This document shows, one piece after another, positions 1 through 8,847 of a DNA stretch of 33,458 nt. How positions within the stretch are numbered: the first letter of the stretch is position 1; every line of letters begins with the position of its first letter. The DNA is from Verrucomicrobiota bacterium (GTDB lineage: Bacteria > Verrucomicrobiota > Verrucomicrobiia > Limisphaerales > JAKPVM01): assembly GCA_029572555.1 (NCBI GenBank), contig JAKPVM010000337.1, positions 1-33,458 on the forward strand, given 5' to 3'. A program made the translations under genes and the position numbers. The notes under the pieces were generated by a model. That model ran no database searches. It had not been told where the DNA came from and worked only from the letters and a program-made list of their open reading frames with translations.

Positions 1-851
1 GATTTACTCATTTTTTTGCCTTCAACGAGCAAGTGAGCCCCGTGTAGCCAATATTTAACAAAGCTTTGATTTGCGCCATATAACCCTGTGCCTTCGCTTT
101 GCGCTATTTCATCTTCGTGATGTGGAAAAATCAAATCTTCGCCTCCGATGTGCAAATCAAAACATAACCCAAGATATTTTGTGCTCATTGCGCTACACTC
201 AATATGCCAACCGGGACGCCCCTGCCCCCACGGACTATCCCAGAAAACATTGCCATCTTCCGGTGTCCTTGCCTTCCATAACGCAAAATCCGCAAATGAT
301 TCTTTATCGTACTCGTCGTTAATAATACGATTCCCAGAACGCATCTTGTCAAAATCAAGTTTGACAAGTTTTCCGTATTTCCCGCCTAATTGTTGAAATC
401 GCTGAATACTGAACCATATTGAACCGTCAGCCGTTTGGTATGCAATACCGCGCTCGAGAAGTTTTGAAATCATTTCCTGCATTTCTTTAATGTGTTCAGT
501 TGCTCGCGGTGTGTGATGCGGCATACGACAGTTCAACTGCGCCATATCTTCAAAAAATGCCTGTTCGTATCTGGATGTGTATTCCTTTAAAGATATACCA
601 GTTTCTTGAACACGCCGAATTATCTTATCATCTACATCCGTAATATTCATTACGTGGACTACGTTGTACTCTTTAAATTCAAGATATCGTCTAACAAGGT
701 CAGCGAAAACGAATGTTCGCCAATTCCCAATGTGAGCAAAGTCATAAACAGTTGGACCACAGCAATACATCCCAACTTTTTTGCCTGTAGGGTCAAGCGG
801 GACGAACTCTTCTAATGTTCTCGTTAATGTATTAAAAATTTTCAACGCCAT
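1..851 (-). CDS. cysS: Cysteine--tRNA ligase, 5' part (cut by window edge)
   Basis: Cysteinyl-tRNA synthetase charges tRNA-Cys in the cytoplasm. The minus strand is open from an ATG at 851 to the window edge (283 codons). The protein starts [20 protein letters not shown]. The class I HIGH signature appears as HIGN at residues 40-43, just after the zinc-ligand region around C30 ([10 protein letters not shown]). The second zinc region reads WHIECSAMS and [15 protein letters not shown], both typical of CysS. The KMSKS loop falls at the last visible residues, with the final Ser codon cut after TC. The anticodon-binding C-terminus lies outside the window. Plus-strand reading frames across this region are antisense shadows. 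Identification is very secure. Confidence 0.96.
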   Translation of the reverse strand, partial: MALKIFNTLTRTLEEFVPLDPTGKKVGMYCCGPTVYDFAHIGNWRTFVFADLVRRYLEFKEYNVVHVMNITDVDDKIIRRVQETGISLKEYTSRYEQAFFEDMAQLNCRMPHHTPRATEHIKEMQEMISKLLERGIAYQTADGSIWFSIQRFQQLGGKYGKLVKLDFDKMRSGNRIINDEYDKESFADFALWKARTPEDGNVFWDSPWGQGRPGWHIECSAMSTKYLGLCFDLHIGGEDLIFPHHEDEIAQSEGTGLYGANQSFVKYWLHGAHLLVEGKKMSK

Positions 852-874
852 TGGATCTTTAAAATTGCACCTAA

Positions 875-880
875 ATTATA
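875..880 (-). promoter_or_regulatory. Candidate -10 element for cysS
   Basis: On the minus strand a perfect TATAAT lies 23 bases upstream of the cysS ATG, in an otherwise gene-free AT-rich spacer. No convincing -35 hexamer is seen at 16-18 bp, so this is a weak positional call. Confidence 0.3.
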
Positions 881-969
881 GAACTCTAAATATGCGCCTT
901 TTAATATCACAACTTTCTTATTATGTGAAATTATATTTTGACAATTTAGGAAGACACAGAAACAAATAC

Positions 970-1003
970 ACCTGGCTTTATTCTTACACGAATAAAGCCA
1001 GGT
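970..1003 (-). terminator. Hairpin terminator closing the arabinose operon
   Basis: A perfect 14-bp inverted repeat (ACCTGGCTTTATTC paired with GAATAAAGCCAGGT) encloses a 6-nt loop. It lies 39 bp beyond the stop of the GH51 gene and before the cysS promoter region. The bases after the stem on the minus strand are T-rich (TGTATTTGTTT) but not a pure T run. It fits a factor-independent terminator that insulates cysS from the operon. Confidence 0.75.
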
Positions 1004-1042
1004 ATTTAAATACTAAATCAAAAATAACCGCAAGATTTAGTT

Positions 1043-3421
1043 CTATGGGATCCGCAAGATTGTAAGTGAATTTGGTGGAAATTCAAATTGCAGAGAATTT
1101 CTTTTGACCTGCAATTTAGTGGTTTTTGGCGAGACCTTTGTCGGATTGTCCAAAGAATTCTCATCATTTGATTTTTCCGATGTTAATACAATCGCGGTAC
1201 CCTCTGATGCGCCGGATTTACCCGCTATATTGATTGCAGCAGTTTGTGGTTCGGCGGAAACATTAACCACCTTTAATATCACTTCTTTTGTTTTACTTAC
1301 GACGGATGCAGAAGCATAGAGCGACTTCGTAGTAGGAGGATAGGCAACATCGTGAATCAACTTGTTATCGAGATAGCATTTAATTCTATTACGAGTAACC
1401 TCTATCTTAATATCGTACCACTTACCCGTTTCTATGCTACCGGATACTTCATTGCCTATGATTCCTCCCATCTCGATACCGTGTCTGCGGTTCCCCCACC
1501 CACCAATATTCCACCATGACTTTTCATTTTCATCATTAACATTAAACAAAATTAAAAAACCTTCGTCCCCACTTATTTTGCGGGCTTTTAGGGTATAAGT
1601 ATATTCTGTAAATTTTTTGTTCTGAACAATAGCGCGGACATTTTCCGTTATTCTTGTCTGTCGTAATGCCCCCTCATTAACAGACCAATCTCCAGTTCCT
1701 AAAAACTTCCATCCTTCGGTGCCTTTTGAAAAGTCTGATTCATACACGACCTTTCCATCCTGGATTACTTTTATGTCCTTGAATTCCGCCTGAGTTAGCC
1801 ATGTGCCTACACCAATTGTGCCACCGCGCGATGTTGTAGTAGTTGCTTCAGAACTCTGAAGGTCAATCGGCAAAACATTGTCGCCACGATTTTCGCTGAA
1901 CATTTTTTGAACGTAATATGACGGTGTCCCGTAAACTTTATGATTATCAAAATAAATCAAATCCGGGTTCCAACGTTTGTGATTTAAATTCGCAAATAAT
2001 GGCGCATAACAAGCCATAACCACAATGTCAGAATTTCGTTCTATGCCTGTCATAAATGCTGCTTCTCCAATAGCGCCTCGCAGGTTTCCATTACCACAAC
2101 CCCTTGTAACGGCAAATTCGCCAACAAAAATCTTTGGTCCTTTTCTATCATAATTGTCATAATGACCAGCTTCTTTAATAAAAAATTCGGGTGAATTATA
2201 ATAGTGTTCATCAATAATATCCGGCATCGGGTTGTTAGGATAGCCACCCCAGACATCCGCAATAAGATTCACATCAGAATATTTGGCTTTAATTGCGTCA
2301 TAAAATAATTTCCATCTCTCTCTGTAAGCCGGACCGCCATTTTCATTGCCGATTTCCATCAATTTGAGATTGAACGGTTGAGGATGTCCAAACCTTGAGC
2401 GAAAACTTCCCCAGACTGAACTAACCGGTCCATTTGCATACTCTATTGCGTCAATGGCGTCTTGAACCCATTGCCCCATTTGGTCCATCGGAATAACTTC
2501 TTTGTGAGACATTCCAACATTGATGCAGAACAATGGCGCAGCGTTCAAGTCTTCGGCAAGTTGCAAATATTCGTGGAATCCAAGACCGTGAGTTGCCCAA
2601 TATCCCCAGAGATTCCAGAGAGGTCTGCGGTTAGCAATGTCTCCAATCGTATGTTTCCAATGATACATATGCGCCATATCATCACCTTCAACCCAACAAC
2701 CGCCGGGGAAACGGACAAACGAAGGCTTTAAATCCGCAAGCATCTGGCAAATATCAGGTCTTAAACCGTGTCCTTTAAATGTCTTTTTTGGTATTAACGA
2801 TACCATATCTAACCAGACAGTACCTCGTTGACTGGCACGAATTATCAGCGATGATTTATGGTCTGTCGAAGATGGTTTTAATGTAAGCGAATATGTAGCC
2901 CAGTTATTGTTTATTCCTTTTATTTCGCCCGAAGCCAATGTCTGACCTGAATTTCCTTGAATTTCAACTTTCAAGTTTCCGCCGAACCCATCTGCGCACC
3001 GAGCGGCAACAGAAAAATTATATTCTTCGCCCTGTACGGCGGAGATTCCCCAGTAACCTTGATTGATTAAACCAACATTTCCATCATCTGCCTGTGTAAT
3101 TCTCAACTTAAGGCTGCGTCGGTTAAAAGGTGTGAACGGCCGCGATGTATCAATAGATATATCGCCGCGAGCGCTTCCATATTCTTTGAAATTCCAGTTA
3201 TCCGGTCTTTCTGAATCTTCAAATGAACGGTTTCTAACCTGCTCGGGATAAATTCCGCCATCTGCTGAAAGGTTAATATCTTCAAAGAATATCCCCCACA
3301 AAAGCGGGCTTATCTGGTGTCCTGGTTTGTTAACCTGCACAGATATTTTTGATGACGGTTCAGCCGCAGAAACAAAAGCAGTTGTTACTGCGAGCACAAT
3401 GGATACTATTAACTGTTTCAT
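1043..3421 (-). CDS. Secreted GH51 alpha-L-arabinofuranosidase
   Basis: Retaining arabinofuranosidase that releases terminal L-arabinose from arabinan or arabinoxylan; 792 residues, last gene of the arabinose operon. A cleavable signal peptide (MKQLIVSIVLAVTTAFVSAA) predicts export. A jelly-roll carbohydrate-binding-like domain (about 75-212) sits between the first conserved block (LLWGIFFEDIN, 41-50) and the TIM barrel. The acid/base is predicted as E360 in MEIGNENGG and the nucleophile as E435 in IFVGEFAVTRG. A laminin-G/DUF1080-like beta-sandwich (about 535-700) is inserted before the final beta domain, which makes the protein much longer than the usual 500-residue intracellular GH51 enzymes. 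An AGGA Shine-Dalgarno precedes the ATG; the gap to the symporter gene is 53 nt. Exact substrate (arabinan or xylan side chains) cannot be told. Confidence 0.92.
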   Translation of the reverse strand: MKQLIVSIVLAVTTAFVSAAEPSSKISVQVNKPGHQISPLLWGIFFEDINLSADGGIYPEQVRNRSFEDSERPDNWNFKEYGSARGDISIDTSRPFTPFNRRSLKLRITQADDGNVGLINQGYWGISAVQGEEYNFSVAARCADGFGGNLKVEIQGNSGQTLASGEIKGINNNWATYSLTLKPSSTDHKSSLIIRASQRGTVWLDMVSLIPKKTFKGHGLRPDICQMLADLKPSFVRFPGGCWVEGDDMAHMYHWKHTIGDIANRRPLWNLWGYWATHGLGFHEYLQLAEDLNAAPLFCINVGMSHKEVIPMDQMGQWVQDAIDAIEYANGPVSSVWGSFRSRFGHPQPFNLKLMEIGNENGGPAYRERWKLFYDAIKAKYSDVNLIADVWGGYPNNPMPDIIDEHYYNSPEFFIKEAGHYDNYDRKGPKIFVGEFAVTRGCGNGNLRGAIGEAAFMTGIERNSDIVVMACYAPLFANLNHKRWNPDLIYFDNHKVYGTPSYYVQKMFSENRGDNVLPIDLQSSEATTTTSRGGTIGVGTWLTQAEFKDIKVIQDGKVVYESDFSKGTEGWKFLGTGDWSVNEGALRQTRITENVRAIVQNKKFTEYTYTLKARKISGDEGFLILFNVNDENEKSWWNIGGWGNRRHGIEMGGIIGNEVSGSIETGKWYDIKIEVTRNRIKCYLDNKLIHDVAYPPTTKSLYASASVVSKTKEVILKVVNVSAEPQTAAINIAGKSGASEGTAIVLTSEKSNDENSLDNPTKVSPKTTKLQVKRNSLQFEFPPNSLTILRIP

Positions 3422-3474
3422 AATCAGTCCTGTTTTTCTTTCTATTAATATTTTTCTGTTATTGTTTCGTTAAG

Positions 3475-5289
3475 TTAACCGCGGAAATATAAGTAAATTG
3501 ATATTATGATTAACACCACCACTACAGAGGTAATAACATCCCATTTGTTCCAACTTGCCCTTGTTGCGGCGCGTTGCTCTGGTGTAGTAGTTGCAAAGGT
3601 TAAGCCCTTTATCTTTTCATCGTCAGGCGGTTGGGTCAAATAACTAACTACCACCATTACAATTATACAAATTACGAAAATAAATAAGCTGAAGTACTGG
3701 AAATATATGTTATTTATTATCCACAAAAATGAGCCTTCTGGGTAGCCGCTTTCATATCCTTTTAAATGCAGTGCTACTGGTGTATCAACAAGCAAGCGGA
3801 AGATGCCGAGCACAAATCCTACGATTAATGCGGCAAGACAACCTTTTCCATTTAGCCGTTTCATAAATACTCCGAGAAAGAACACAACGAAAATTGGTGG
3901 CGCTAAATAACCTTGCATAGCCTGCAAATAAAAATATAAACCTTTTGAACCTTTTATTACTGGAATCCATAAAAATCCAATGATTACCATTGCTGCTGTG
4001 GCAATCCTGCCAATTTGCACAAGTTTATGCTGCGAGGCGCCCGGTCTAAGTTTTTCGTAAAGGTCAACAGTGAATAGTGTAGAACTTGCATTAAACACGC
4101 CGGAAAGAGAACTCATCAAAGCCGCAAGCAATCCAGCAACAACAATACCACGCAAACCAGCCGGCAAAATATGGGCTACCATTAATGGAAACGCAGATTG
4201 AGCTGCATCTCGATTAACAACCAAATTACCACCTTGTTCAACAAGCAACGTCTTAAACTCTGGAACCTTACCTGACATCGCAAGCGCTAAACATATCATA
4301 CCAGGAATAATGAATAAAAACACAGGAAGTAATTTAAGATATGATGCAAAAATTGCGCCACGCCGAGCTTCTCGTTCATTTGGCGCTCCGAGAGTGCGTT
4401 GAACAATGTATTGGTCAGTACACCAATACCACAATCCTATAATAGGAGCGCAGAATAACATACCAATCCACGGAAAATTACCATTAAAATACCAAGCAAT
4501 TCGGGTTGTCTCCTTTACCGGCTCCCATGTTCCTTCCATTCCCGGGGGAATTAACGGTCTCCATAAGTTAAACATATCCGATGGCAATGCTGTGCGAAGT
4601 TCGCTCCAACCGCCAAGTTTAATCAAACCAAACACAGTTACCAATGCAGAACCAATAACCAACACAACCGTCTGAATCGCCTCAGTATATGCCACAGCGC
4701 GGAACCCACCCAGAACCGTATAAATACCAGTGGCTATTAATACCGCAATTGAACCAACCCAGAAGCTATCAAGTGTTACAAAACCTAAATTAAGTTGAAT
4801 TTCTGGCAACAACGTCCCAAATACAACGCCCCCTGCAAATATACCAACGGCAATCTTCGTTAGAATATAAGCCACAAGAGAAATAATTGATAGCACCCAC
4901 CTTGCAGTTGGAGAGAACCGTTTCTCCAGGAATTCCGGCATAGTATAAACCCTTGAACGGATATAAAACGGCACCAGTACCCATCCAAGCACAAGCAAAC
5001 ACCAGGCATGCAATTCATAATGAGCCATAGCCACGCCATCTGTGCAACCGCTTCCCGCTAACCCAACAAGATGTTCTGAACCAATGTTTGAAGCAAAAAT
5101 TGATGCCCCAACTATCCACCAACCAAGATGACGGCCAGCAAGAAAATAGTCATCGGTAGTGTCTTTGTTCTTTTTAATACTCCACCAGGTAATCAATAGC
5201 AGTATTCCAAAATACCCAACAATTACTATCCAGTCAGCTGCCGTAAAAGCGCCACCCGCAGCCAATATTGGAATAAACGTAGATTTCAT
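3475..5289 (-). CDS. Sodium:solute symporter (SGLT-like), probable arabinose importer
   Basis: Inner-membrane SSS-family transporter of 604 residues with many hydrophobic helices over the whole length. The N-terminus has the family pattern WWSIKKNKDTTDDYFLAGRH followed by GASIFASNIGSEHLVGLAGSG, the helix that contributes sodium and sugar contacts in vSGLT/SGLT proteins. The segment YWCTDQYIVQRTLGAPNEREARRGAIFASYLKLLP matches sugar-transporting SSS members in its Q-x-x-V-Q-R core. A C-terminal extra helix ends the protein. It starts 8 nt after galM, and the AAGGA ribosome-binding site overlaps the galM stop. Family is sure; the substrate L-arabinose is inferred from the operon. Confidence 0.9.
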   Translation of the reverse strand: MKSTFIPILAAGGAFTAADWIVIVGYFGILLLITWWSIKKNKDTTDDYFLAGRHLGWWIVGASIFASNIGSEHLVGLAGSGCTDGVAMAHYELHAWCLLVLGWVLVPFYIRSRVYTMPEFLEKRFSPTARWVLSIISLVAYILTKIAVGIFAGGVVFGTLLPEIQLNLGFVTLDSFWVGSIAVLIATGIYTVLGGFRAVAYTEAIQTVVLVIGSALVTVFGLIKLGGWSELRTALPSDMFNLWRPLIPPGMEGTWEPVKETTRIAWYFNGNFPWIGMLFCAPIIGLWYWCTDQYIVQRTLGAPNEREARRGAIFASYLKLLPVFLFIIPGMICLALAMSGKVPEFKTLLVEQGGNLVVNRDAAQSAFPLMVAHILPAGLRGIVVAGLLAALMSSLSGVFNASSTLFTVDLYEKLRPGASQHKLVQIGRIATAAMVIIGFLWIPVIKGSKGLYFYLQAMQGYLAPPIFVVFFLGVFMKRLNGKGCLAALIVGFVLGIFRLLVDTPVALHLKGYESGYPEGSFLWIINNIYFQYFSLFIFVICIIVMVVVSYLTQPPDDEKIKGLTFATTTPEQRAATRASWNKWDVITSVVVVLIIISIYLYFRG

Positions 5290-5297
5290 TTTTGTCC

Positions 5298-6428
5298 TTA
5301 TTTAACGTTAAACTTGTACATAATTACGTTCTTATAAACCTGTCCCGGAAGTAAAACCACTGATGGAAAGTTCGGTTTATTTGGAGAATCCGGAAAGTGC
5401 TGTGGTTCCATACAAAATCCATTCCTAAACTGATAAACCCATCCGTATTTTCCTTTTATTGTGCCATCAAGAAAATTTCCTGAATAAAATTGAAGACCGG
5501 GTTCCGTTGACCACACCTCCATAAGGCGTCCGCTTGTAGGTTCATAAACTCTCGCCATCAATCCAAGTACCTTTTCAGGTTTGTTTATTACCCAGTTGTG
5601 ATCATAACCTTTTCCGAACTTCAACTGCTCGTCGTTATTATTAATTCTGGCGCCAATTATGGTTGGATTTCTAAAATCAAACGGCGTTCCATCAACCGGA
5701 CGAAGTTCTCCTGTCGGAATCAAGGTCTCATCAACAGGGGTAAATTTATCTGCATTTATCATAACTTCGTGGTTAAGGATGTCGTCTTTGGCTGCAAGAT
5801 TAAAATAAGAGTGATGGGTAAGATTAACAACTGTTGGTTTATCCGTTGTTGCTGTAAATTCAAGCCTCAGCGCATTATCTTCTGTTACTGTATAAACCGC
5901 TGTAACATTTAAATTACCGGGATAACCTTCTTCACCGTCTTTACTGGTGTATGTCAATTTCAAAGCCGGTCCATTAGCGCTTATAAATGGCGTGCCTTTC
6001 CAGACAACCTTGTCAAAGCCTTTTATCCCGCCGTGCAAATGGTTCGGACCATCATTACAGGCAAGCGAATATTCAGCGCCATCAAGTTTAAATTTTCCTT
6101 TTGCAATCCTATTTCCATATCTGCCTACAATAGCGCCAAAATAAGGACTATTCTTAATGTAACTATTTAAGTTATCGTAACCAAGAACAACATCGCCGAG
6201 GACGCCATTTTTATCAGGCACTTTTAAAGAAACAACAATACCGCCATAATTGCTAATACGCGCCTCCATACCTTTAGAGTTTCTTAATGTGTAAATATCA
6301 ATCAACTGGCGATCATTTGTCATACCGAATGGTAGTTGACTAATTTTTCCATTCTCATCGTAAGTGCAGCCTGATAAAAATGCCACTGCCCCAATCAATG
6401 ATATCTGTTTAATTATATTGTTCTTCAT
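5298..6428 (-). CDS. galM: Aldose 1-epimerase (mutarotase), predicted lipoprotein
   Basis: Interconverts alpha and beta anomers of aldoses. The N-terminus is a lipoprotein signal peptide with lipobox LSGC at residues 18-21, so the enzyme is probably lipid-anchored outside the cytoplasm. Family motifs are present: GRYGNRIAKGKF (102-113), NHLHGG (129-134), HHSYFNL (205-211) with catalytic His206 predicted, and TEPGLQFYSGNF with catalytic Glu309 predicted. Length 376 is normal once the signal peptide is counted. The start ATG overlaps the araD stop by 4 nt (ATGA). Placement between a secreted arabinofuranosidase and a symporter suggests it equilibrates released arabinose before uptake. Family is certain; sugar specificity is inferred. 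Confidence 0.92.
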   Translation of the reverse strand: MKNNIIKQISLIGAVAFLSGCTYDENGKISQLPFGMTNDRQLIDIYTLRNSKGMEARISNYGGIVVSLKVPDKNGVLGDVVLGYDNLNSYIKNSPYFGAIVGRYGNRIAKGKFKLDGAEYSLACNDGPNHLHGGIKGFDKVVWKGTPFISANGPALKLTYTSKDGEEGYPGNLNVTAVYTVTEDNALRLEFTATTDKPTVVNLTHHSYFNLAAKDDILNHEVMINADKFTPVDETLIPTGELRPVDGTPFDFRNPTIIGARINNNDEQLKFGKGYDHNWVINKPEKVLGLMARVYEPTSGRLMEVWSTEPGLQFYSGNFLDGTIKGKYGWVYQFRNGFCMEPQHFPDSPNKPNFPSVVLLPGQVYKNVIMYKFNVK

Positions 6429-7132
6429 ATCTGGTTATTTGTTTTTTGTCCGTAATAAGCGTTTGCTCCATGTTTCCTGAAAAAGTGTTTATCCAGAAGG
6501 CTCTGCGAAATCTGTTGTATTTCCGGATTTATTAAAAAAGTCTGCAATGCGAGTTTTGCCAAAAATTCCAAAATAACTGCCGATTCAACAGCTGAATGAG
6601 CATCTTTTCCCCATGTAAAAGGCCCATGACTTGCAACAAGAACACACGGAAAATCAAGCGGATTTATCCCGTTAAATCGTTCAACAATTACCTTTCCAGT
6701 GTTTGTTTCATAATCATTTTTGATTTCGTCGGGTCTCATCTGTCTCGTACAAGGAATTGATCCATAAGCATAATCCGCGTGTGTTGTACCAAGGGCTGGA
6801 ATTTCCTTACAGGCTTGCGCCCAAGCAGTGGCATATAAACTGTGAGTATGAACTATCCCGCCAATCTGCGAAAAAGAGAGATACAATTCGCGATGTGTCG
6901 CTGTGTCTGAACTTGGATTATAATTTCCCTCCATCACCTTGCCATCTTCAAGAGAAACAATAACTATATGCTCCGGCTTTAAAACATCATAAGGCACTCC
7001 AGACGGTTTAATGGCAAAACAACCTTTCTGCCTATCAACCGCGCTTGCGTTCCCAAATGTCTTTAATACCAATCCCTCTTTTACCAGGTCAAGATTAGCT
7101 TTCCAGACAAGTTCTTTAAGTTCTTCAAACAT
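6425..7132 (-). CDS. araD: L-ribulose-5-phosphate 4-epimerase
   Basis: Class II aldolase-fold zinc enzyme that converts L-ribulose 5-phosphate to D-xylulose 5-phosphate, the last step of arabinose entry into the pentose phosphate pathway. At 235 residues it matches the E. coli enzyme (231). Visible sites are the phosphate-binding GNAS (27-30) and KPSG (42-45), SSD with Asp76, the zinc histidines in HTH (His95, His97) and SHGPF with His169 as third ligand. Numbering is almost the same as in E. coli AraD, which argues against a fuculose or rhamnulose aldolase. It follows araB by 20 nt and overlaps galM by 4 nt. Confidence 0.93.
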   Translation of the reverse strand: MFEELKELVWKANLDLVKEGLVLKTFGNASAVDRQKGCFAIKPSGVPYDVLKPEHIVIVSLEDGKVMEGNYNPSSDTATHRELYLSFSQIGGIVHTHSLYATAWAQACKEIPALGTTHADYAYGSIPCTRQMRPDEIKNDYETNTGKVIVERFNGINPLDFPCVLVASHGPFTWGKDAHSAVESAVILEFLAKLALQTFLINPEIQQISQSLLDKHFFRKHGANAYYGQKTNNQI

Positions 7133-7152
7133 CTTTAAATCATTTTAAACTT

Positions 7153-8835
7153 CTATAAACGCGCCTTATTCCGAATATCAATTAACTTTTTCATCACTTC
7201 GAACAAATTGCCGTGCCATTCTTTTGTGCCAAAGGCGTCGTGTAAAATCTTATATAAAGCATACAATTCTTTATAAACTGCATTAGCATCAGGATTAGGT
7301 TCAAAAACATGCGGTTTCAAGCCCGTCATAAATTTTTGAGCCGTTTCGAAATCCGGATAAACCCCTGATACAACAGCGCCAGCGATTGCCGCACCAAGCG
7401 CACAGGTCTGGGCCGAACGACTTACCTTCATTGGTCGTCCCGTTACATCCGCGTAAATTTGCATAGTAAAAGGACTTTTCTCTGCTATTCCACCGCAATT
7501 TACCACCTGTTCCACTTTGACACCGTATTCCTCAAACCGATTAATAATCGTTAACGCACCAAACGCTGTTGCTTCCGTCAAAGCCCTATAAATTTCAGCC
7601 GACGTAGTATAAAGTGTTTGCCCCATTAATAGACCGGTCAACCTCTGGTCAACAAGGATTGTTCTATTGCCGTTATTCCAATCAAGCGCAAGTAATCCGG
7701 ATTCACCGGGTTTTAACTTTGCGCCAGCCTTTTCCAATGCTGAATGCGAACATACCTTAGGTCCACCGGGTTGAATATAATTTATGAACCAGTTGAAAAT
7801 ATCACCAACCGCTGATTGTCCTGCCTTCAATCCATAGTATCCGGGCAAAATACTTCCTCGGACAATTCCGCACAAACCGGGTATATCCGGAAGTTTTTCG
7901 CTTTCAGGCATCACCATCATATCACAGGTGCTTGTGCCAATTATTTTAACAAGAGTCCCCGGCTTAATCCCCGCCCCTACCCCGCCAAGATGAGCGTCAA
8001 ACGCACCTATTGCAACTGGAATTCCTTCCTGCAAACTTGTGCGCTTTGCCCATTCTCGGGTTAATTTTCCTGCTGGTTTATCTACTGTTAAAGCCTTTTG
8101 CCTTAATCTCTCACGCAATTTTCCAAGTTCAGGTGAAAGTTGACCTAAAAACTCTGCATCAGGATAACCACCCCAGTCATCGTTATACATTGCCTTATGT
8201 CCGGCTGCGCATACGCCGACAGAAAGTTTATCGGGGTGTTCAGTGCCGGTTAAGGCTGCGGGTATCCAGTCTGCGCATTCAACCCAAAGATATGCTGCAT
8301 TAAACACCTCCGGACTTGTCCTTAAACAATGCAAAATTTTGCTAAAAAACCATTCGCTTGAATATTTTCCTCCGCACTTTGCAAGATAGTGTGGTCGAAT
8401 TTTTCTTGCAAGTTCAGTAATTTCTTCTGCCTCAGCAACACTTGTATGGTCTTTCCATAGCCACGCCATCGCTGCTGGATTGTTCTTAAATCTTTTATCA
8501 AATGCCAATGGCTTGCCATTTGCGTCCACAGGCATTGGTGTGCTGCCTGTAGTGTCGACACCAATACCTACTATCTGTTCAGGCTTAAATCCGCGCACCG
8601 ATTTTCTTGCATTTGAAAGAGCCTCTTTAATCGTTATTTCTGCCCCTTTGACATAATCACCGGGATGCTGGCGGGCTAAATTCGGATCTCGAGAAAGTAT
8701 GACGCCATGTTCACCATGTTCATATTCCCAAACAGCCGTCGCAATTTCTTTGCCATTGGCAGTGTTCACTATAATGGTTCGTACCGAATTGGTTCCGTAA
8801 TCCAGACCGATTGTATATTTTGGGCTTGCTTTCAT
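7153..8835 (-). CDS. araB: Ribulokinase
   Basis: FGGY-family kinase that phosphorylates L-ribulose at O5 with ATP, in the cytoplasm. At 560 residues it has the length of E. coli-type AraB. The phosphate-1 loop is DYGTNSVR (12-19). The catalytic aspartate region GAFDAHLGGVGAG and the adenosine motif region NCGGIAEKSPF are both typical of ribulokinase rather than xylulokinase. It lies 12 nt after the dehydrogenase gene and 20 nt before araD. Together with AraD it fixes the pathway as L-arabinose catabolism. Confidence 0.95.
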   Translation of the reverse strand: MKASPKYTIGLDYGTNSVRTIIVNTANGKEIATAVWEYEHGEHGVILSRDPNLARQHPGDYVKGAEITIKEALSNARKSVRGFKPEQIVGIGVDTTGSTPMPVDANGKPLAFDKRFKNNPAAMAWLWKDHTSVAEAEEITELARKIRPHYLAKCGGKYSSEWFFSKILHCLRTSPEVFNAAYLWVECADWIPAALTGTEHPDKLSVGVCAAGHKAMYNDDWGGYPDAEFLGQLSPELGKLRERLRQKALTVDKPAGKLTREWAKRTSLQEGIPVAIGAFDAHLGGVGAGIKPGTLVKIIGTSTCDMMVMPESEKLPDIPGLCGIVRGSILPGYYGLKAGQSAVGDIFNWFINYIQPGGPKVCSHSALEKAGAKLKPGESGLLALDWNNGNRTILVDQRLTGLLMGQTLYTTSAEIYRALTEATAFGALTIINRFEEYGVKVEQVVNCGGIAEKSPFTMQIYADVTGRPMKVSRSAQTCALGAAIAGAVVSGVYPDFETAQKFMTGLKPHVFEPNPDANAVYKELYALYKILHDAFGTKEWHGNLFEVMKKLIDIRNKARL

Positions 8836-8847
8836 TTTCAGACACTT

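Noticed and set aside
71-1065. Several plus-strand open frames (71-322, 148-396, 606-815, 781-1065)
   Set aside because: The first three lie antisense to the clearly conserved cysS frame, have no recognisable products and no ribosome sites. The last runs from the cysS start into the terminator and the GH51 gene end.
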